DNA of 51,637 nucleotides from Thiotrichaceae bacterium (GTDB lineage: Bacteria > Pseudomonadota > Gammaproteobacteria > Thiotrichales > Thiotrichaceae): assembly GCA_015490895.1 (NCBI GenBank), contig WFWY01000075.1:1-51637 (forward strand). The letters are read 5' to 3'. Positions 39,634 through 48,635 of this stretch are shown here, piece by piece. The notes below the pieces were generated by a model. The model did not search any database and had not been told where the DNA came from. It worked only from the letters and a program-made list of their open reading frames with translations. The first letter of the stretch is position 1, and the number at the start of each line of letters is the position of its first letter. The translations under genes were made by a program, and so were the position numbers.

Positions 39634-39690
39634 GGTGTGTTTTTATAATCCGGAAGTGATACAAAAAGATAGTAACGCAAAAAATCCAGG

Positions 39691-41343
39691 CTACAGTGTA
39701 AGGATTGTATCCATCTTATCAAGCCCCGCTTTCTTGTGGGTAATATAAATAACAGTTTTTTCCTGAAGATGCGCGAACAGGTCGGGGATGAGTTGTTGTA
39801 CGAGGCGGGAGTCCAGCCCTTCGAAGGCTTCATCCAGAATAACAACAGGTGCTTCTTTCAGCAGGGCACGGGCAATAGCGAGGCGTTGTGCCTGGCCACC
39901 AGAGAGCTTTATGCCAGCTTCACCAATCCAGCTGTCATAGCCATCAGGTAGCGCCATGATGGTATCGTGAATATGGGCGACCTGACAGGCGTGTATTAAC
40001 TGCTCATCGCTTGCTTCTCTATTTGCCAGCAGGAGGTTGGCACGAATGGAGCTGTTAAATAAATGCGGTCTCTGGGAGACAACGGAAAAGTAGCGCCGCA
40101 GTGCATCGCCTGAAAAGTGTTCAAGAGGGTAGCCACCCAGTGTGACCTGGCCGGATTGAACAGGCCAGAAGCGTAATAGAATAGAAACGATACTGCTTTT
40201 GCCAACACCACTGGATCCAACGATACCAAGCTTGCCGTGTTGGGGAAGGGTCAGGTTAAAGTTGTTTAATATCCATGGTGTGTCATCGCTATAACGGAAA
40301 TCTACCTGCTTGAACTGGATATCAAAGCGGTGAGGTTGCGGTGCAGGTGTTGTCGGAGGAGGTATGCGGGGTGAGTGGTCAGCAAGATCGAAAACCCGGC
40401 GTGCGGCAGCAAGGGTTTCGGGTAGTCGTTGTAAGGCCAGGGGGAGTGGCATGACGGCTTCAAAGCTGGCTAGTGTGAATAGTACCAGCATGGCCAGGTT
40501 GGCGGGTGACAGGCTGGATTCTACAACCAGCGGAATGGCGATCAGCAAGAGAAACCACATGGCCAGATTGGCAAATAGTCCCAGACCAGCTTGTGACAGG
40601 CCGCTGTAAGTGGCCATGCGTTGTTGATCTTTGAGCAGTGCTTCAGTGAGATCTGATAAGCGTTCTGTTTGTTGATGTTGTGCGCCATAGATGAGCAGTT
40701 CCCCCATGCCTTGCACACTATCAACGACGGTTGAGCGTAGCTCTGAAGCGGTGTGAATCTGTTGACTGCCCGGCTTTTCACTCAGTTTATTAATAATCAG
40801 GGGGAGAAAAATACCTGCCAGGCTTAGTAAAATTCCTTCTGTGAGCGCTAATAGTGGGTGGTAGTGGTAGAGAAAAAACAGGAAGGCGGTACAGCCCAGG
40901 ATGGCGACGACCATGGGCAAAAAAATACGCAGGTAGAAATTTTCCAGAGTGTCTATATCCGCCCGGATTCGGCTTAACAGATCCCCGCTTTTATAGGTTT
41001 GCAGGACAGCAGGGGACAAGGGTTCCAGTTTTTCATAAAACCAGCGTCGTAACTGCGCCAGCAGGCGAAAAGTTGCTTCATGCGTAATAATGCGTTCACC
41101 ATAGCGGCTTACAATGCGGGCAATGGCAAAGCCACGGATAGCGGCTGATGGGGTAAAGTAGTTCATATGGGCACTTGTCAGGCCGGCGATAGCCATGGCG
41201 GTAATAAACCAGCCTGATAGTGCTAACAGGCTGACATTGGCCAGAAGTGTGACCAGAGATATCAGAATACCCAGTACCATCCAGCCCCAGTAGGGGCGAA
41301 ATAGTTTGAGCAGTCGCCAGAGTATATGTAGCGTATCGTTCAT
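39691..41343 (-). CDS. cydC: ABC exporter subunit CydC (cytochrome bd assembly)
   Basis: 550 residues: six membrane segments (about 1-320) and an ATPase domain with Walker A GSSGVGKSSIVSILL (about 372), ABC signature LSGGQAQRLAIARALL and Walker B APVVILDEAFEGLD. With CydD it forms the heterodimeric exporter of glutathione/cysteine (and heme handling) needed for cytochrome bd maturation. The start directly abuts the cydD stop with no gap. Confidence 0.95.
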   Translation of the reverse strand: MNDTLHILWRLLKLFRPYWGWMVLGILISLVTLLANVSLLALSGWFITAMAIAGLTSAHMNYFTPSAAIRGFAIARIVSRYGERIITHEATFRLLAQLRRWFYEKLEPLSPAVLQTYKSGDLLSRIRADIDTLENFYLRIFLPMVVAILGCTAFLFFLYHYHPLLALTEGILLSLAGIFLPLIINKLSEKPGSQQIHTASELRSTVVDSVQGMGELLIYGAQHQQTERLSDLTEALLKDQQRMATYSGLSQAGLGLFANLAMWFLLLIAIPLVVESSLSPANLAMLVLFTLASFEAVMPLPLALQRLPETLAAARRVFDLADHSPRIPPPTTPAPQPHRFDIQFKQVDFRYSDDTPWILNNFNLTLPQHGKLGIVGSSGVGKSSIVSILLRFWPVQSGQVTLGGYPLEHFSGDALRRYFSVVSQRPHLFNSSIRANLLLANREASDEQLIHACQVAHIHDTIMALPDGYDSWIGEAGIKLSGGQAQRLAIARALLKEAPVVILDEAFEGLDSRLVQQLIPDLFAHLQEKTVIYITHKKAGLDKMDTILTL

Positions 41344-43077
41344 TTATTCAGCCTCCAGGGTTGTAACCAGTTCGGCATAAAGTCCTTTTGTGGTTAGCAG
41401 GCTCTGATGGGTTCCCTGTTCTGCAATGCGACCATCATCGAGGACAATGATATGATCGGCACTTTTCACCGTTTGGAGACGGTGGGCGACGATGAGCAGG
41501 GTTTTATGCTGTGCCAGTTTATCGATGCTGTGCTGAATGAGCTGTTCACTTTCCGGGTCAAGGTTTGCGGTAGCTTCATCCAGAATGACAAGTGGTGCAT
41601 TTTTTAAGAACACACGTGCCAAAGCCAGACGTTGTGCCTGTCCACCAGACAGGCCCTGTCCCTTGTCGCCAATGAGGGTGTCATAGCCTTGGGGTAATGT
41701 CTGGATAAAGGCATCGGCTGATGCCTTTTTGGCAGCTTCAATGACGCTCCTGGTGCTGGCGTGTACTTGCCCCAGAGCGATATTGTCCCGTACGGTGCCG
41801 TGAAACAGGTGAGGTGTTTGTGGCATCCATGCCAGTTGTTTGTGCCAGTGGCTCAGGGTTTCTTTGTTGAGTGGCTGGTCATCAATCCTGATTGCGCCTT
41901 GCTGCGGTAGTATAAAGCCTAAGAGTAATCTGGCCAGTGTGGTTTTTCCGGCTCCACTGGGGCCAACGAGAGCCAGTCGCATCCCGCGTTTCAATGTAAA
42001 GTTGATTTCTTGTAGTGCCGGTTGATGGGCAGTATAGGCATAGCTGACATGATCAAACTGAATACGTGTCCAGTCAGAAATAGGTATTACGTAGTCTTTG
42101 TGCTGTGATTCTCCCTCCGGGCTGACAGGTGTTTCCAGTATTTCCACCATTTTTTCAGCAGCACCAATCGCTTCCAGGCGGGCATGGTAGTGTGTACCCA
42201 TATTCCTCAGGGGCAGGTAGAATTCCGGTGCCAGTAATAAGACAAAGAAGCCATACAGAAAATCCATTTCTCCATAATACAGGCGAAAGCCAATAAGTAC
42301 GGCAACCAGTGCGATGCTCACAGTGGCCAGAAATTCCAGCACCAGGGATGAGAGAAACGCGACCCGTAATACGGACATGGTGCTGCGCCGGTATTCGTCA
42401 GAGACACGGCTAATTAATGTTGCTTCATGTCGGCTGGCATTAAAAATTTTCAGGGTTGTCAGTCCCTGAATCATATCCAGCAAGTGAGCACTCATGCGTG
42501 CCAGTTTACGCCACTGCTTTTTGTTAAGGCGTTCGGTACCTTTTCCAATCAAGATCATGAAGAAAGGTATCAGGGGAGCCGTAACCAGAAGTACCAGGCC
42601 TGAGATCCAGTCGAGCGGGAATATAAAAATGAGAATAGACAGGGGGATCAGAACCACTAATGACATAGCAGGGAGATACCTGGCGTAATAGGCTTCCAGG
42701 GCTTCAACACCATCTATCAGTGTGGTGACGATACTACCGCTACGTTCTCCGGTAAGGTATGCAGGCCCTAAAGCCAGCAAGTGTTGATGCAGCTGTTGGC
42801 GTAGTTGTCGCTTGATATTGGCGGCGGCATGGAAGGCAGTGACTTCAGCGGCCCAGGCCAGCAATGCCCGCAACAGAAAAACAGCCAGCATGGCGGCTAA
42901 CCAGAGAGATACGTGAGAGAGAGGCTGCTTGTTGATGGCGACTGCCTGAATGACCTGAGCCAGCAGCCATGCTTGAAAGATGAGTAAAAAACCACTGCAT
43001 AACCCCAGACCAACGGATAGATGAAGCGCGTGCCCCGCCAGTTTCTTTCGGGATTTCAGGAATGCAGGAATAGACAT
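41344..43077 (-). CDS. cydD: ABC exporter subunit CydD (cytochrome bd assembly)
   Basis: 577 residues: membrane domain with RLLARHG-free CydD features such as ALGPAYLTGERSGSIVTTLI and LLLAPEFYLPLRNMGTHYHA, then an ATPase with Walker A GPSGAGKTTLARLLLG (about 372), signature LSGGQAQRLALARVFL and Walker B APLVILDEATANLD. It is the first gene of the assembly pair and lies about 80 bp after cydX in the same operon. Confidence 0.95.
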   Translation of the reverse strand: MSIPAFLKSRKKLAGHALHLSVGLGLCSGFLLIFQAWLLAQVIQAVAINKQPLSHVSLWLAAMLAVFLLRALLAWAAEVTAFHAAANIKRQLRQQLHQHLLALGPAYLTGERSGSIVTTLIDGVEALEAYYARYLPAMSLVVLIPLSILIFIFPLDWISGLVLLVTAPLIPFFMILIGKGTERLNKKQWRKLARMSAHLLDMIQGLTTLKIFNASRHEATLISRVSDEYRRSTMSVLRVAFLSSLVLEFLATVSIALVAVLIGFRLYYGEMDFLYGFFVLLLAPEFYLPLRNMGTHYHARLEAIGAAEKMVEILETPVSPEGESQHKDYVIPISDWTRIQFDHVSYAYTAHQPALQEINFTLKRGMRLALVGPSGAGKTTLARLLLGFILPQQGAIRIDDQPLNKETLSHWHKQLAWMPQTPHLFHGTVRDNIALGQVHASTRSVIEAAKKASADAFIQTLPQGYDTLIGDKGQGLSGGQAQRLALARVFLKNAPLVILDEATANLDPESEQLIQHSIDKLAQHKTLLIVAHRLQTVKSADHIIVLDDGRIAEQGTHQSLLTTKGLYAELVTTLEAE

Positions 43078-43158
43078 GATCTGATGCTGCTACTCTGATG
43101 CAAGAAGGGAATGACCCCGCGAGCTCTTTGGGATGCATAACAGCGTGTACTCGCAGCC

Positions 43159-43263
43159 TTACTCTTCGTCGTCATCCAGGCCGTTTAATTCCAGCCACAT
43201 GACATTGATGATACCCAGCGCAGAAGCCAGTAATACGCCGAGTAGCCAGGTAAAATACCACAT
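43159..43263 (-). CDS. cydX: Cytochrome bd small subunit CydX
   Basis: 34 residues, found by reading the gap between cydB and cydD: starts MWYFTWLLGVLLASALGIIN and ends NGLDDDEE. One membrane helix with the family WYF(T/A)WxLG start and an acidic tail, as in E. coli CydX. CTAGGAGAT precedes the ATG. It stabilises the CydAB hemes. The cydB stop is 10 bp upstream, so it is translated with the operon. Confidence 0.95.
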   Translation of the reverse strand: MWYFTWLLGVLLASALGIINVMWLELNGLDDDEE

Positions 43264-43273
43264 GATTTATCTC

Positions 43274-44419
43274 CTAGTAGAGTGAATGATCATTTTCACG
43301 GATGTATTCAACGGAATACTTGCGCCACAGGGCTTTGTAGCCCCATAGGGTGTACGTCAGGATGATGGGAACAAATACTATGGCGACCCAAAACATGATT
43401 TGCAGGGTTAGCTCGCTTGAAGTTGCATCAAAGATTGTTAAGCTATGATCGGGATGAGTGCTGGATGGCATGATGAAAGGAAACAGGGAGAAGCCCGCAG
43501 TGAGTATGATACCTATCAGGCTAAGACAGGAATTTAAAAAAGCTAACGCCGATCTACCTGCTTTGCCCATGAGCCAGGCACCTAGAGCACCTAGTAACCC
43601 AAGCAGTGGCGCAATCAGTGTCAACGGGTAAGTGGAGTAATTTTTGAACCATGCATGCGCTTCCATGACTACCGTCTTGTGTGTGGGGTTGCTTGGCCCA
43701 TCCGGGCTAAGGCCGTCAGTGACTGAATATCCGTCAATTCCAAACCATAGAGAGAGACCGGCGAGGGAAAACAGGACAATGACAGCCAGTGCCGCCCATT
43801 TCAAAAAAACTTGTGCACGTTCGTGAACGGTGCCTTCAGAGCGTAGCATCAGGTAGCTGGCTCCTTGCATCAGGAACATGCTGACTGCCAGCAAACCGGA
43901 AAGGAGTGCAAAGGGATGGAGCAAGCTAAAGAAGTTACCACTGTAATAGGAGCGCAAAAACTCATCGTAGTGAAAGGGTAATCCTAAAAACAGGTTCCCC
44001 ATGGCGATACCAAAAATCAGGGGAGGGACAACTCCCGGGATAAATAGTGCCCAGTCCCAGCTGTTGCGCCATTTAGGGTTGTCTATTTTGGAGCGGTAGT
44101 CAAAACCGGTGGGGCGCAAGAAGAGGGAAAACAGTAAAATAATCAGTGCCAGATACATGCCTGAAAAGGTCGTTGCATAGACAATTGGCCATGCGGCAAA
44201 CAGGGCGCCGGCGGCCAGTATCAGCCAGACCTGGTTACCATCCCAGTGGGGTGCAACAGCGTTAATGGCTACCCGGCGTTCTTCATCCGTCTTGCCAACA
44301 AAAGGCAGGAGCATGGCCACTCCCATATCAAAGCCCTCTGTTAGTGCAAAGCCAATCCACAGGACGCCGATGAGTAACCACCAGATAAGGCGCAGATTTT
44401 CGTAGCTTAGAAAGTCCAT
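43274..44419 (-). CDS. cydB: Cytochrome bd ubiquinol oxidase subunit II
   Basis: 381 residues with eight to nine membrane helices. Family landmarks: LIWWLLIGVLWIGFALTEGFDMGV, APHWDGNQVWLILAAGALFAAWP, YRSKIDNPKWRNSWDWALF and FPFIMPSSTHPDHSLTIFDATSS. It supports CydA structurally in the quinol oxidase. GGGAGATAACA precedes the start, 17 bp after cydA. Confidence 0.97.
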   Translation of the reverse strand: MDFLSYENLRLIWWLLIGVLWIGFALTEGFDMGVAMLLPFVGKTDEERRVAINAVAPHWDGNQVWLILAAGALFAAWPIVYATTFSGMYLALIILLFSLFLRPTGFDYRSKIDNPKWRNSWDWALFIPGVVPPLIFGIAMGNLFLGLPFHYDEFLRSYYSGNFFSLLHPFALLSGLLAVSMFLMQGASYLMLRSEGTVHERAQVFLKWAALAVIVLFSLAGLSLWFGIDGYSVTDGLSPDGPSNPTHKTVVMEAHAWFKNYSTYPLTLIAPLLGLLGALGAWLMGKAGRSALAFLNSCLSLIGIILTAGFSLFPFIMPSSTHPDHSLTIFDATSSELTLQIMFWVAIVFVPIILTYTLWGYKALWRKYSVEYIRENDHSLY

Positions 44420-44436
44420 TGTTATCTCCCTGGTTT

Positions 44437-46041
44437 TTAGATCAAGTCGTTTGATTTGGAGGCAAAGACGGATTCAGCGGAGCGGCCATGCTGTTTTTCA
44501 AAATGATAGCGACCGGTGTGCAGACTACTGGGTCCGAGTTTAATAAATTTAATCATCAAATAAAGCTCAATGATTAGCAGTACCGTGTAGAACACCACAA
44601 AACCGATGAAGCTGGCCAATACGTCATTATAGCTTAAGGAAGAAACCGCCATAGCCGTAGGTAGAATTTCACCGATTGCCCACGGTTGGCGACCAAACTC
44701 GGCAACAAACCATCCTGATTCAATGGCTACCCAGGGTAGTGGCAAGGCGAGCACGCAAAGCCATAAAAAGATCCGGTTGTTACAGGCTTTACGCCTGCTC
44801 ATACTGTAAAATGACAGGGCAAAGATAATAAGTATGGCGAAGCCGGAAGCGACCATTATACGGAAGGCATAAAACAGTGGTGCGACCTGGGGGATGCTCT
44901 CTCTGGCGGCAAGTTTTATTTGTTCTTCGGTAGCATCGACAACATTGGGCGTATAGGCTTTGAGTAAAAAACCATACCCCAGATCACTTTGCAGGCGTTG
45001 CAGGCTCTCCCGGTCAACTTCTGTCCCTTCTCCTTTGCGGAGCTTGTCGAACAGGGCGTAAGCCAGCATACCGTTACGAATACGCTTTTCATTATTTTCG
45101 ATAAGCTCCTTCAGGCCGGTGACTTCTTCAGTAAAAGATCGTGTTGCGATAATGCCCATGACATAGGGGATTTTGATGGCTGAGTGGGTCTCTTCAGCTT
45201 CCTGGTCAGGGAATCCAAAGAGAGTGAAGGCAGCGGGTGCTTCTTCTGTTTCCCATTCGGCCTCAATGGCAGCCAATTTGTATTTCTGGACTTCACCCGC
45301 GGTATAGCCACTTTCATCGCCTAATAGGATAACGGATAAAATGGATGCCAGACCGAAGCCTGTAGCGACAGCGAAAGAGCGTTTGGCAAAGGCCACGTCC
45401 CGCCCCTTTAGTAGATACCAGGCGCTGATACTCAATACGAACATAGAGCCTGCAACATAGCCTCCGGCGACTGTATGGATGAATTTGACCTGTGCAACCG
45501 GGTTTAGCAGAACGGCGGTAAAGTCAACCATTTCCATCCGCATGGTTTCAATGTTGAATTCTGCACCGACCGGGTTTTGCATCCAGCCATTAGCGATCAG
45601 AATCCATAATGCAGACAGGTTGGTGCCGATTGCCATTAGCCAGGTGACAGCCAGGTGTTGTACCTTGCTCAGCCTGTCCCAGCCGAAGAAGAAAATACCG
45701 ACAAAGGTGGATTCAAGGAAAAAGGCCATCAATGCCTCAATCGCCAGTGGTGCACCAAAAATATCGCCTACATATTGTGAATAATAAGACCAGTTGGCAC
45801 CAAACTGGAATTCCATGGTGAGCCCGGTTGCCACACCTAGTGCAAAGTTGATTCCGAACAGCTTGCCCCAGAATTTAACCATATCCTTGTAGACTTCTTT
45901 ACCCGTCATGACATAGACGGCTTCCATGATGCCCAGTAAAAAGGTGAGTCCAATCGTGAGTGGTACAAATAAAAAGTGATACAGTGCGACCGTGGCGAAT
46001 TGCAGCCTTGAGAGGTCAACGACATCATCTGGGAACATCAT
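44437..46041 (-). CDS. cydA: Cytochrome bd ubiquinol oxidase subunit I
   Basis: 534 residues, closely following E. coli CydA. Heme b ligands: His near residue 20 in ALYHFLFVPLT, His in VKFIHTVAGG (about 187) and Met in FRIMVASG (about 395). The quinol-binding region has GDESGY and a long Q loop (LSLEE-free type ... KIPYVMGIIATRSFTEEVTGL), the E. coli-like long-Q class. It reduces oxygen with high affinity and does not pump protons. GGAG lies 6-7 bp before the first of two ATGs. No FNR or ArcA box could be assigned with confidence in the 130 bp before the upstream element. Confidence 0.97.
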   Translation of the reverse strand: MMFPDDVVDLSRLQFATVALYHFLFVPLTIGLTFLLGIMEAVYVMTGKEVYKDMVKFWGKLFGINFALGVATGLTMEFQFGANWSYYSQYVGDIFGAPLAIEALMAFFLESTFVGIFFFGWDRLSKVQHLAVTWLMAIGTNLSALWILIANGWMQNPVGAEFNIETMRMEMVDFTAVLLNPVAQVKFIHTVAGGYVAGSMFVLSISAWYLLKGRDVAFAKRSFAVATGFGLASILSVILLGDESGYTAGEVQKYKLAAIEAEWETEEAPAAFTLFGFPDQEAEETHSAIKIPYVMGIIATRSFTEEVTGLKELIENNEKRIRNGMLAYALFDKLRKGEGTEVDRESLQRLQSDLGYGFLLKAYTPNVVDATEEQIKLAARESIPQVAPLFYAFRIMVASGFAILIIFALSFYSMSRRKACNNRIFLWLCVLALPLPWVAIESGWFVAEFGRQPWAIGEILPTAMAVSSLSYNDVLASFIGFVVFYTVLLIIELYLMIKFIKLGPSSLHTGRYHFEKQHGRSAESVFASKSNDLI

Positions 46042-46168
46042 GGCAAGCTCCTGTTATCATAATAGAATGGGTGTGCAGCTGAGTGAGCTGTATGGGGGCA
46101 AGTTTCTGGTACGTCGCCAGCCCGACCGGCACTATAGGTTAGATGAAGGTAAACATTCTTAACATAAG

Positions 46169-46337
46169 TTAAGGAGCCTCTGATTAAGTCCGGTCGAACT
46201 TCCTGTGAGATAAAGCTCGTCAGTCTTTTGATAGTAAAAGTTAGTAATAGTCATTCTATTGGTTACTTTTAATAGCGAAAAGATGGTGGTGTTTCAGTCT
46301 CAGGAAAACGACTGGGACTTGACCAGAGACTTGCTAA
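46169..46337 (+). mobile_element. MITE-like element, type A, copy 3, worn (169 bp)
   Basis: Left TTAAGGAGCCTCTGATTAAG, right end GACTTGACCAGAGACTTGC, more diverged than the other copies, and the internal 32-codon frame is broken. It lies between the DUF2189 gene and cydA, about 130 bp upstream of cydA, so it bounds the cyd promoter region. Confidence 0.85.
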
Positions 46338-46369
46338 GTGAATAGTTGCACTGACTGTCGTGATAGTGA

Positions 46370-47257
46370 TTAAATTTTACCGCGCAAGAATGGAAATACG
46401 GGTACATCGCAGTCTGGCTTGGCTGTGAGAATACGGTTATCAACGATAACATCACGGTAGACGTGCCAGCTGGCATGGCCAATGATAGGTAATGTGATGG
46501 CGATGCCGACAAAGGCAAACAGGAAGCCAAGACCAATCATTAATACAATAATGCCTGCCCACAGAAACATGGGCACAGGGTTGGTCAATACGGATCGGGC
46601 ACTGGCAATCATGGCGGTTACGACATCGACCTTACGGTGTGTCATCAAGGGAATCGAGATAACGCTAATCATAAAGGCGAGAACAGCAAAGGCCAGTCCT
46701 ACGAGAAAAAGCAGGCCAATGACGGGATAGAGATTCTTGTTTGAGATAAGCAGGGAGAGTGTTTCAGGGAGGGTGTCACCCACGGTGAAACTCTGAAAGT
46801 TAAGCGCAATGATGACCGCTGCCACGATAGTCCAGAAAACCACCAGCATACCGATGATAATGGCGAAGCCGATATAACCTTCAGGGTTGTAGCATAGTGC
46901 TCGACAGCCCTCGCTGTCCCACGAGGGTTTAACGCCTGCTTCTATGTGACGGCTCATGCAATAAAGTCCTACGGCAATAAGAGGTCCCAGAATATAGAAA
47001 ATGGTAACCATGCCAACAGCATAAATAGGGTGATTCCAGCTCAATGCGATAAGCACGAGTCCAACGACAGTATAGACGACTCCGTACCCGATACTTAATG
47101 TGGGTGATACGGTGATATCCCTGATACCTTTACGCAGCCACCGAAAAGCAGCCATTGCATCGACTTGTCGAATCTCGATAGGCTCTTTGCTGTAGTCATA
47201 ATTATAGTCGTAATTGATATCGCTTTTTTTGTCGCCATTTTGCTGTACGCTTGCCAT
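46370..47257 (-). CDS. DUF2189 integral membrane protein
   Basis: 295 residues from ATG 47257, which follows a strong GAGGAGGTG; a longer frame to 47290 lacks this. The N-terminal 40 residues are polar (DINYDYNYDYSKEPIEIRQV), then come AMAAFRWLRKGIRDI and about six membrane helices (for example VVYTVVGLVLIALSW, FAIIIGMLVVFWTIVAAVI, FLWAGIIVLMIGLGFLFAFV), ending with GHASWHVYRDVI. The arrangement is that of DUF2189 proteins, often near respiratory genes; function unknown. It precedes the cyd operon on the same strand. Confidence 0.88.
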   Translation of the reverse strand: MASVQQNGDKKSDINYDYNYDYSKEPIEIRQVDAMAAFRWLRKGIRDITVSPTLSIGYGVVYTVVGLVLIALSWNHPIYAVGMVTIFYILGPLIAVGLYCMSRHIEAGVKPSWDSEGCRALCYNPEGYIGFAIIIGMLVVFWTIVAAVIIALNFQSFTVGDTLPETLSLLISNKNLYPVIGLLFLVGLAFAVLAFMISVISIPLMTHRKVDVVTAMIASARSVLTNPVPMFLWAGIIVLMIGLGFLFAFVGIAITLPIIGHASWHVYRDVIVDNRILTAKPDCDVPVFPFLRGKI

Positions 47258-47793
47258 ATAGCTGCACCTCCTCAGGTATACTGATCTCAAGCCAGGCTCA
47301 TTAGCTGTTTGGGTTGCGGAAATCTTATTATTTTAGTAGATGTCGACGCAGTTCTGTTTCAACAGCATTACGTCGGTTTGATGTTTCGCAGGAACCGGTG
47401 ACAGGGAGTCACTGCCAGAGTAGTGAATAGCAGTTTTCCTTGAGCTAAAAGAGCGGATGTTAAATTTGCAGGCGGTAAGCACCGCCAGAAATACCAGGTT
47501 CAGCCTGATTGTATAACCGTGTCAGAAGTTTTTGCAACTTCATCTCTATTGAGTAATATTGGAATTTTATTACTTTCTAATGCACAGATGTTTTTTAGCT
47601 AACGATAGGGGGCTAAAAGACTCTTGACCCCCCCCGGTGTTTTGTCCAACAGCAGGGTCTAACAGCAGGATAATGACGAGTTTTCGTTTTTCAAAAAAGT
47701 GCAGGCTCACTAAACTCAACTAATGGTTTGCACCGTGCTGTAGTGAACACAAGGGCCCAGGTTTCAGGAAAATCTGAAAGGTTTTGCTATTTT
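47258..47793. other. Intergenic stretch, no gene seen
   Basis: About 530 bp with no supportable frame and no strong repeat apart from a short C-run (near 47630). It may contain the DUF2189 promoter. Confidence 0.5.
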
Positions 47794-47823
47794 CTTAAGA
47801 TCTTTTCATGCAAAGATCTTAAG
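47794..47823. repeat. Perfect inverted repeat at the edge of type A copy 4
   Basis: Arms CTTAAGATCTTT and AAAGATCTTAAG (12 bp each) around a 6-nt spacer TCATGC. The second arm ends inside the TTAAG that begins the element, so the element edge and the palindrome overlap. Confidence 0.85.
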
Positions 47824-47985
47824 GAGACTTTGATCAAGTCCCAATCGTTTTCCTGAGGCTGAAATATCGCCATTTTTTCGCTATAAAAGTGACCAATAGA
47901 ATGACTATTGCTAACTTTTCTATCAAGAAACTGACGAATTTCATCTCACAGGAAATTCGACCAGACTTAATCAGAGTCTCCTTAA
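47819..47985 (-). mobile_element. MITE-like element, type A, copy 4 (167 bp)
   Basis: TTAA at both edges, same orientation and nearly the same sequence as copy 2 (30315). The internal frame VTNRMTIANFSIKKLTNFIS continues through the element. Identical length to copies 1 and 2 suggests recent spread. Confidence 0.92.
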
Positions 47986-48049
47986 AAGGCAGTGAGGTAA
48001 TTAAAATAGCCTTGCTGAGAAGTATTATCGGTATCGAGCTGATACAGGA

Positions 48050-48136
48050 TTAAAAAAAGACGACGGAGAAGAAGGAGAACCACCCCCAGAGTACAAATCC
48101 GATAATAATAGCCATAGGTAATTTATATTCGAACAT
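48050..48136 (-). CDS. Putative 28-residue membrane peptide
   Basis: An ATG at 48136 follows GAGGTGGTTCC and opens a frame that begins MFEYKLPMAIIIGFVLWGWF and ends FSVVFF. It is one hydrophobic helix with a short polar N-terminus, similar in size to small oxidase subunits. It lies downstream of DUF2970 and ctaB on the same strand. Good ribosome site and composition support it; there is no family to confirm it. Confidence 0.5.
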   Translation of the reverse strand: MFEYKLPMAIIIGFVLWGWFSFFSVVFF

Positions 48137-48166
48137 GGAACCACCTCAATACTTTTAACGAAATAG

Positions 48167-48259
48167 CCAGGAGCCCGGCTGTTCATGGAACCTGATAAGC
48201 CTCTTTGATTCGCTCCCGCGAATTTTCGCTTTAAACGGTCAAGTCCGACAGGCTCCTGG
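48167..48259. repeat. Inverted-repeat element, CTGTCGGACTTGA end type (93 bp)
   Basis: Left CCAGGAGCCCGGCTGTTCAT, right (other strand) CCAGGAGCCTGTCGGACTTG. The two ends share CCAGGAGCC. The right end is shared with the fragment at 19867. No coding content. The remaining sequence to 48425 shows nothing recognisable. Confidence 0.6.
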
Positions 48260-48425
48260 AATGCAAGTCCAGCAGCAAGAGAATGGCTGACTGGCTGATA
48301 GGCAGGTTAGAAGTCGAAGGTGTAAAAGGCAATGATTTTTGCAGAGTGGTCCGCAGCTGTGTGATGTGTATCAGGTTTCACGAAAAAAGATACTGATACA
48401 GGTCATGAAGGGTGTATCTGTCTGG

Positions 48426-48608
48426 TTACGAACCAAGTGCAAGCTGAACTACAACCCAGATGCTGATTATAAAGAGCAGAGTCATAATAATCCCAGCAAC
48501 GATAAAGGGGATGGGGCTGCTTTTGGAGAAGTCTTCTTGCAGCGTCTTTTTGTTTTGAACACCAATCATTGCAGACATCACGCTTTTAATGACTTTAAAA
48601 AATTCCAT
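48426..48608 (-). CDS. DUF2970 small membrane protein
   Basis: 60 residues: MEFFKVIKSVMSAMIGVQNK, a polar stretch with DFSKSSPIPFIVAG, then one membrane helix (about 33-57). This is the DUF2970 pattern (xVxxSVxAAxxGVQxxxxxxxDF...P). Such genes usually sit among cytochrome c oxidase genes, which suits the ctaB-SCO-ctaA genes upstream. Role unknown. Confidence 0.82.
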   Translation of the reverse strand: MEFFKVIKSVMSAMIGVQNKKTLQEDFSKSSPIPFIVAGIIMTLLFIISIWVVVQLALGS

Positions 48609-48635
48609 GAATCAGGTTCTCTGTCGTATTGGTTG

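Noticed and set aside
46158-46173. CTTAAC-N4-GTTAAG as a regulator site before cydA
   Set aside because: One arm is formed by the TTAAG end of the type A element, so the symmetry may be accidental.
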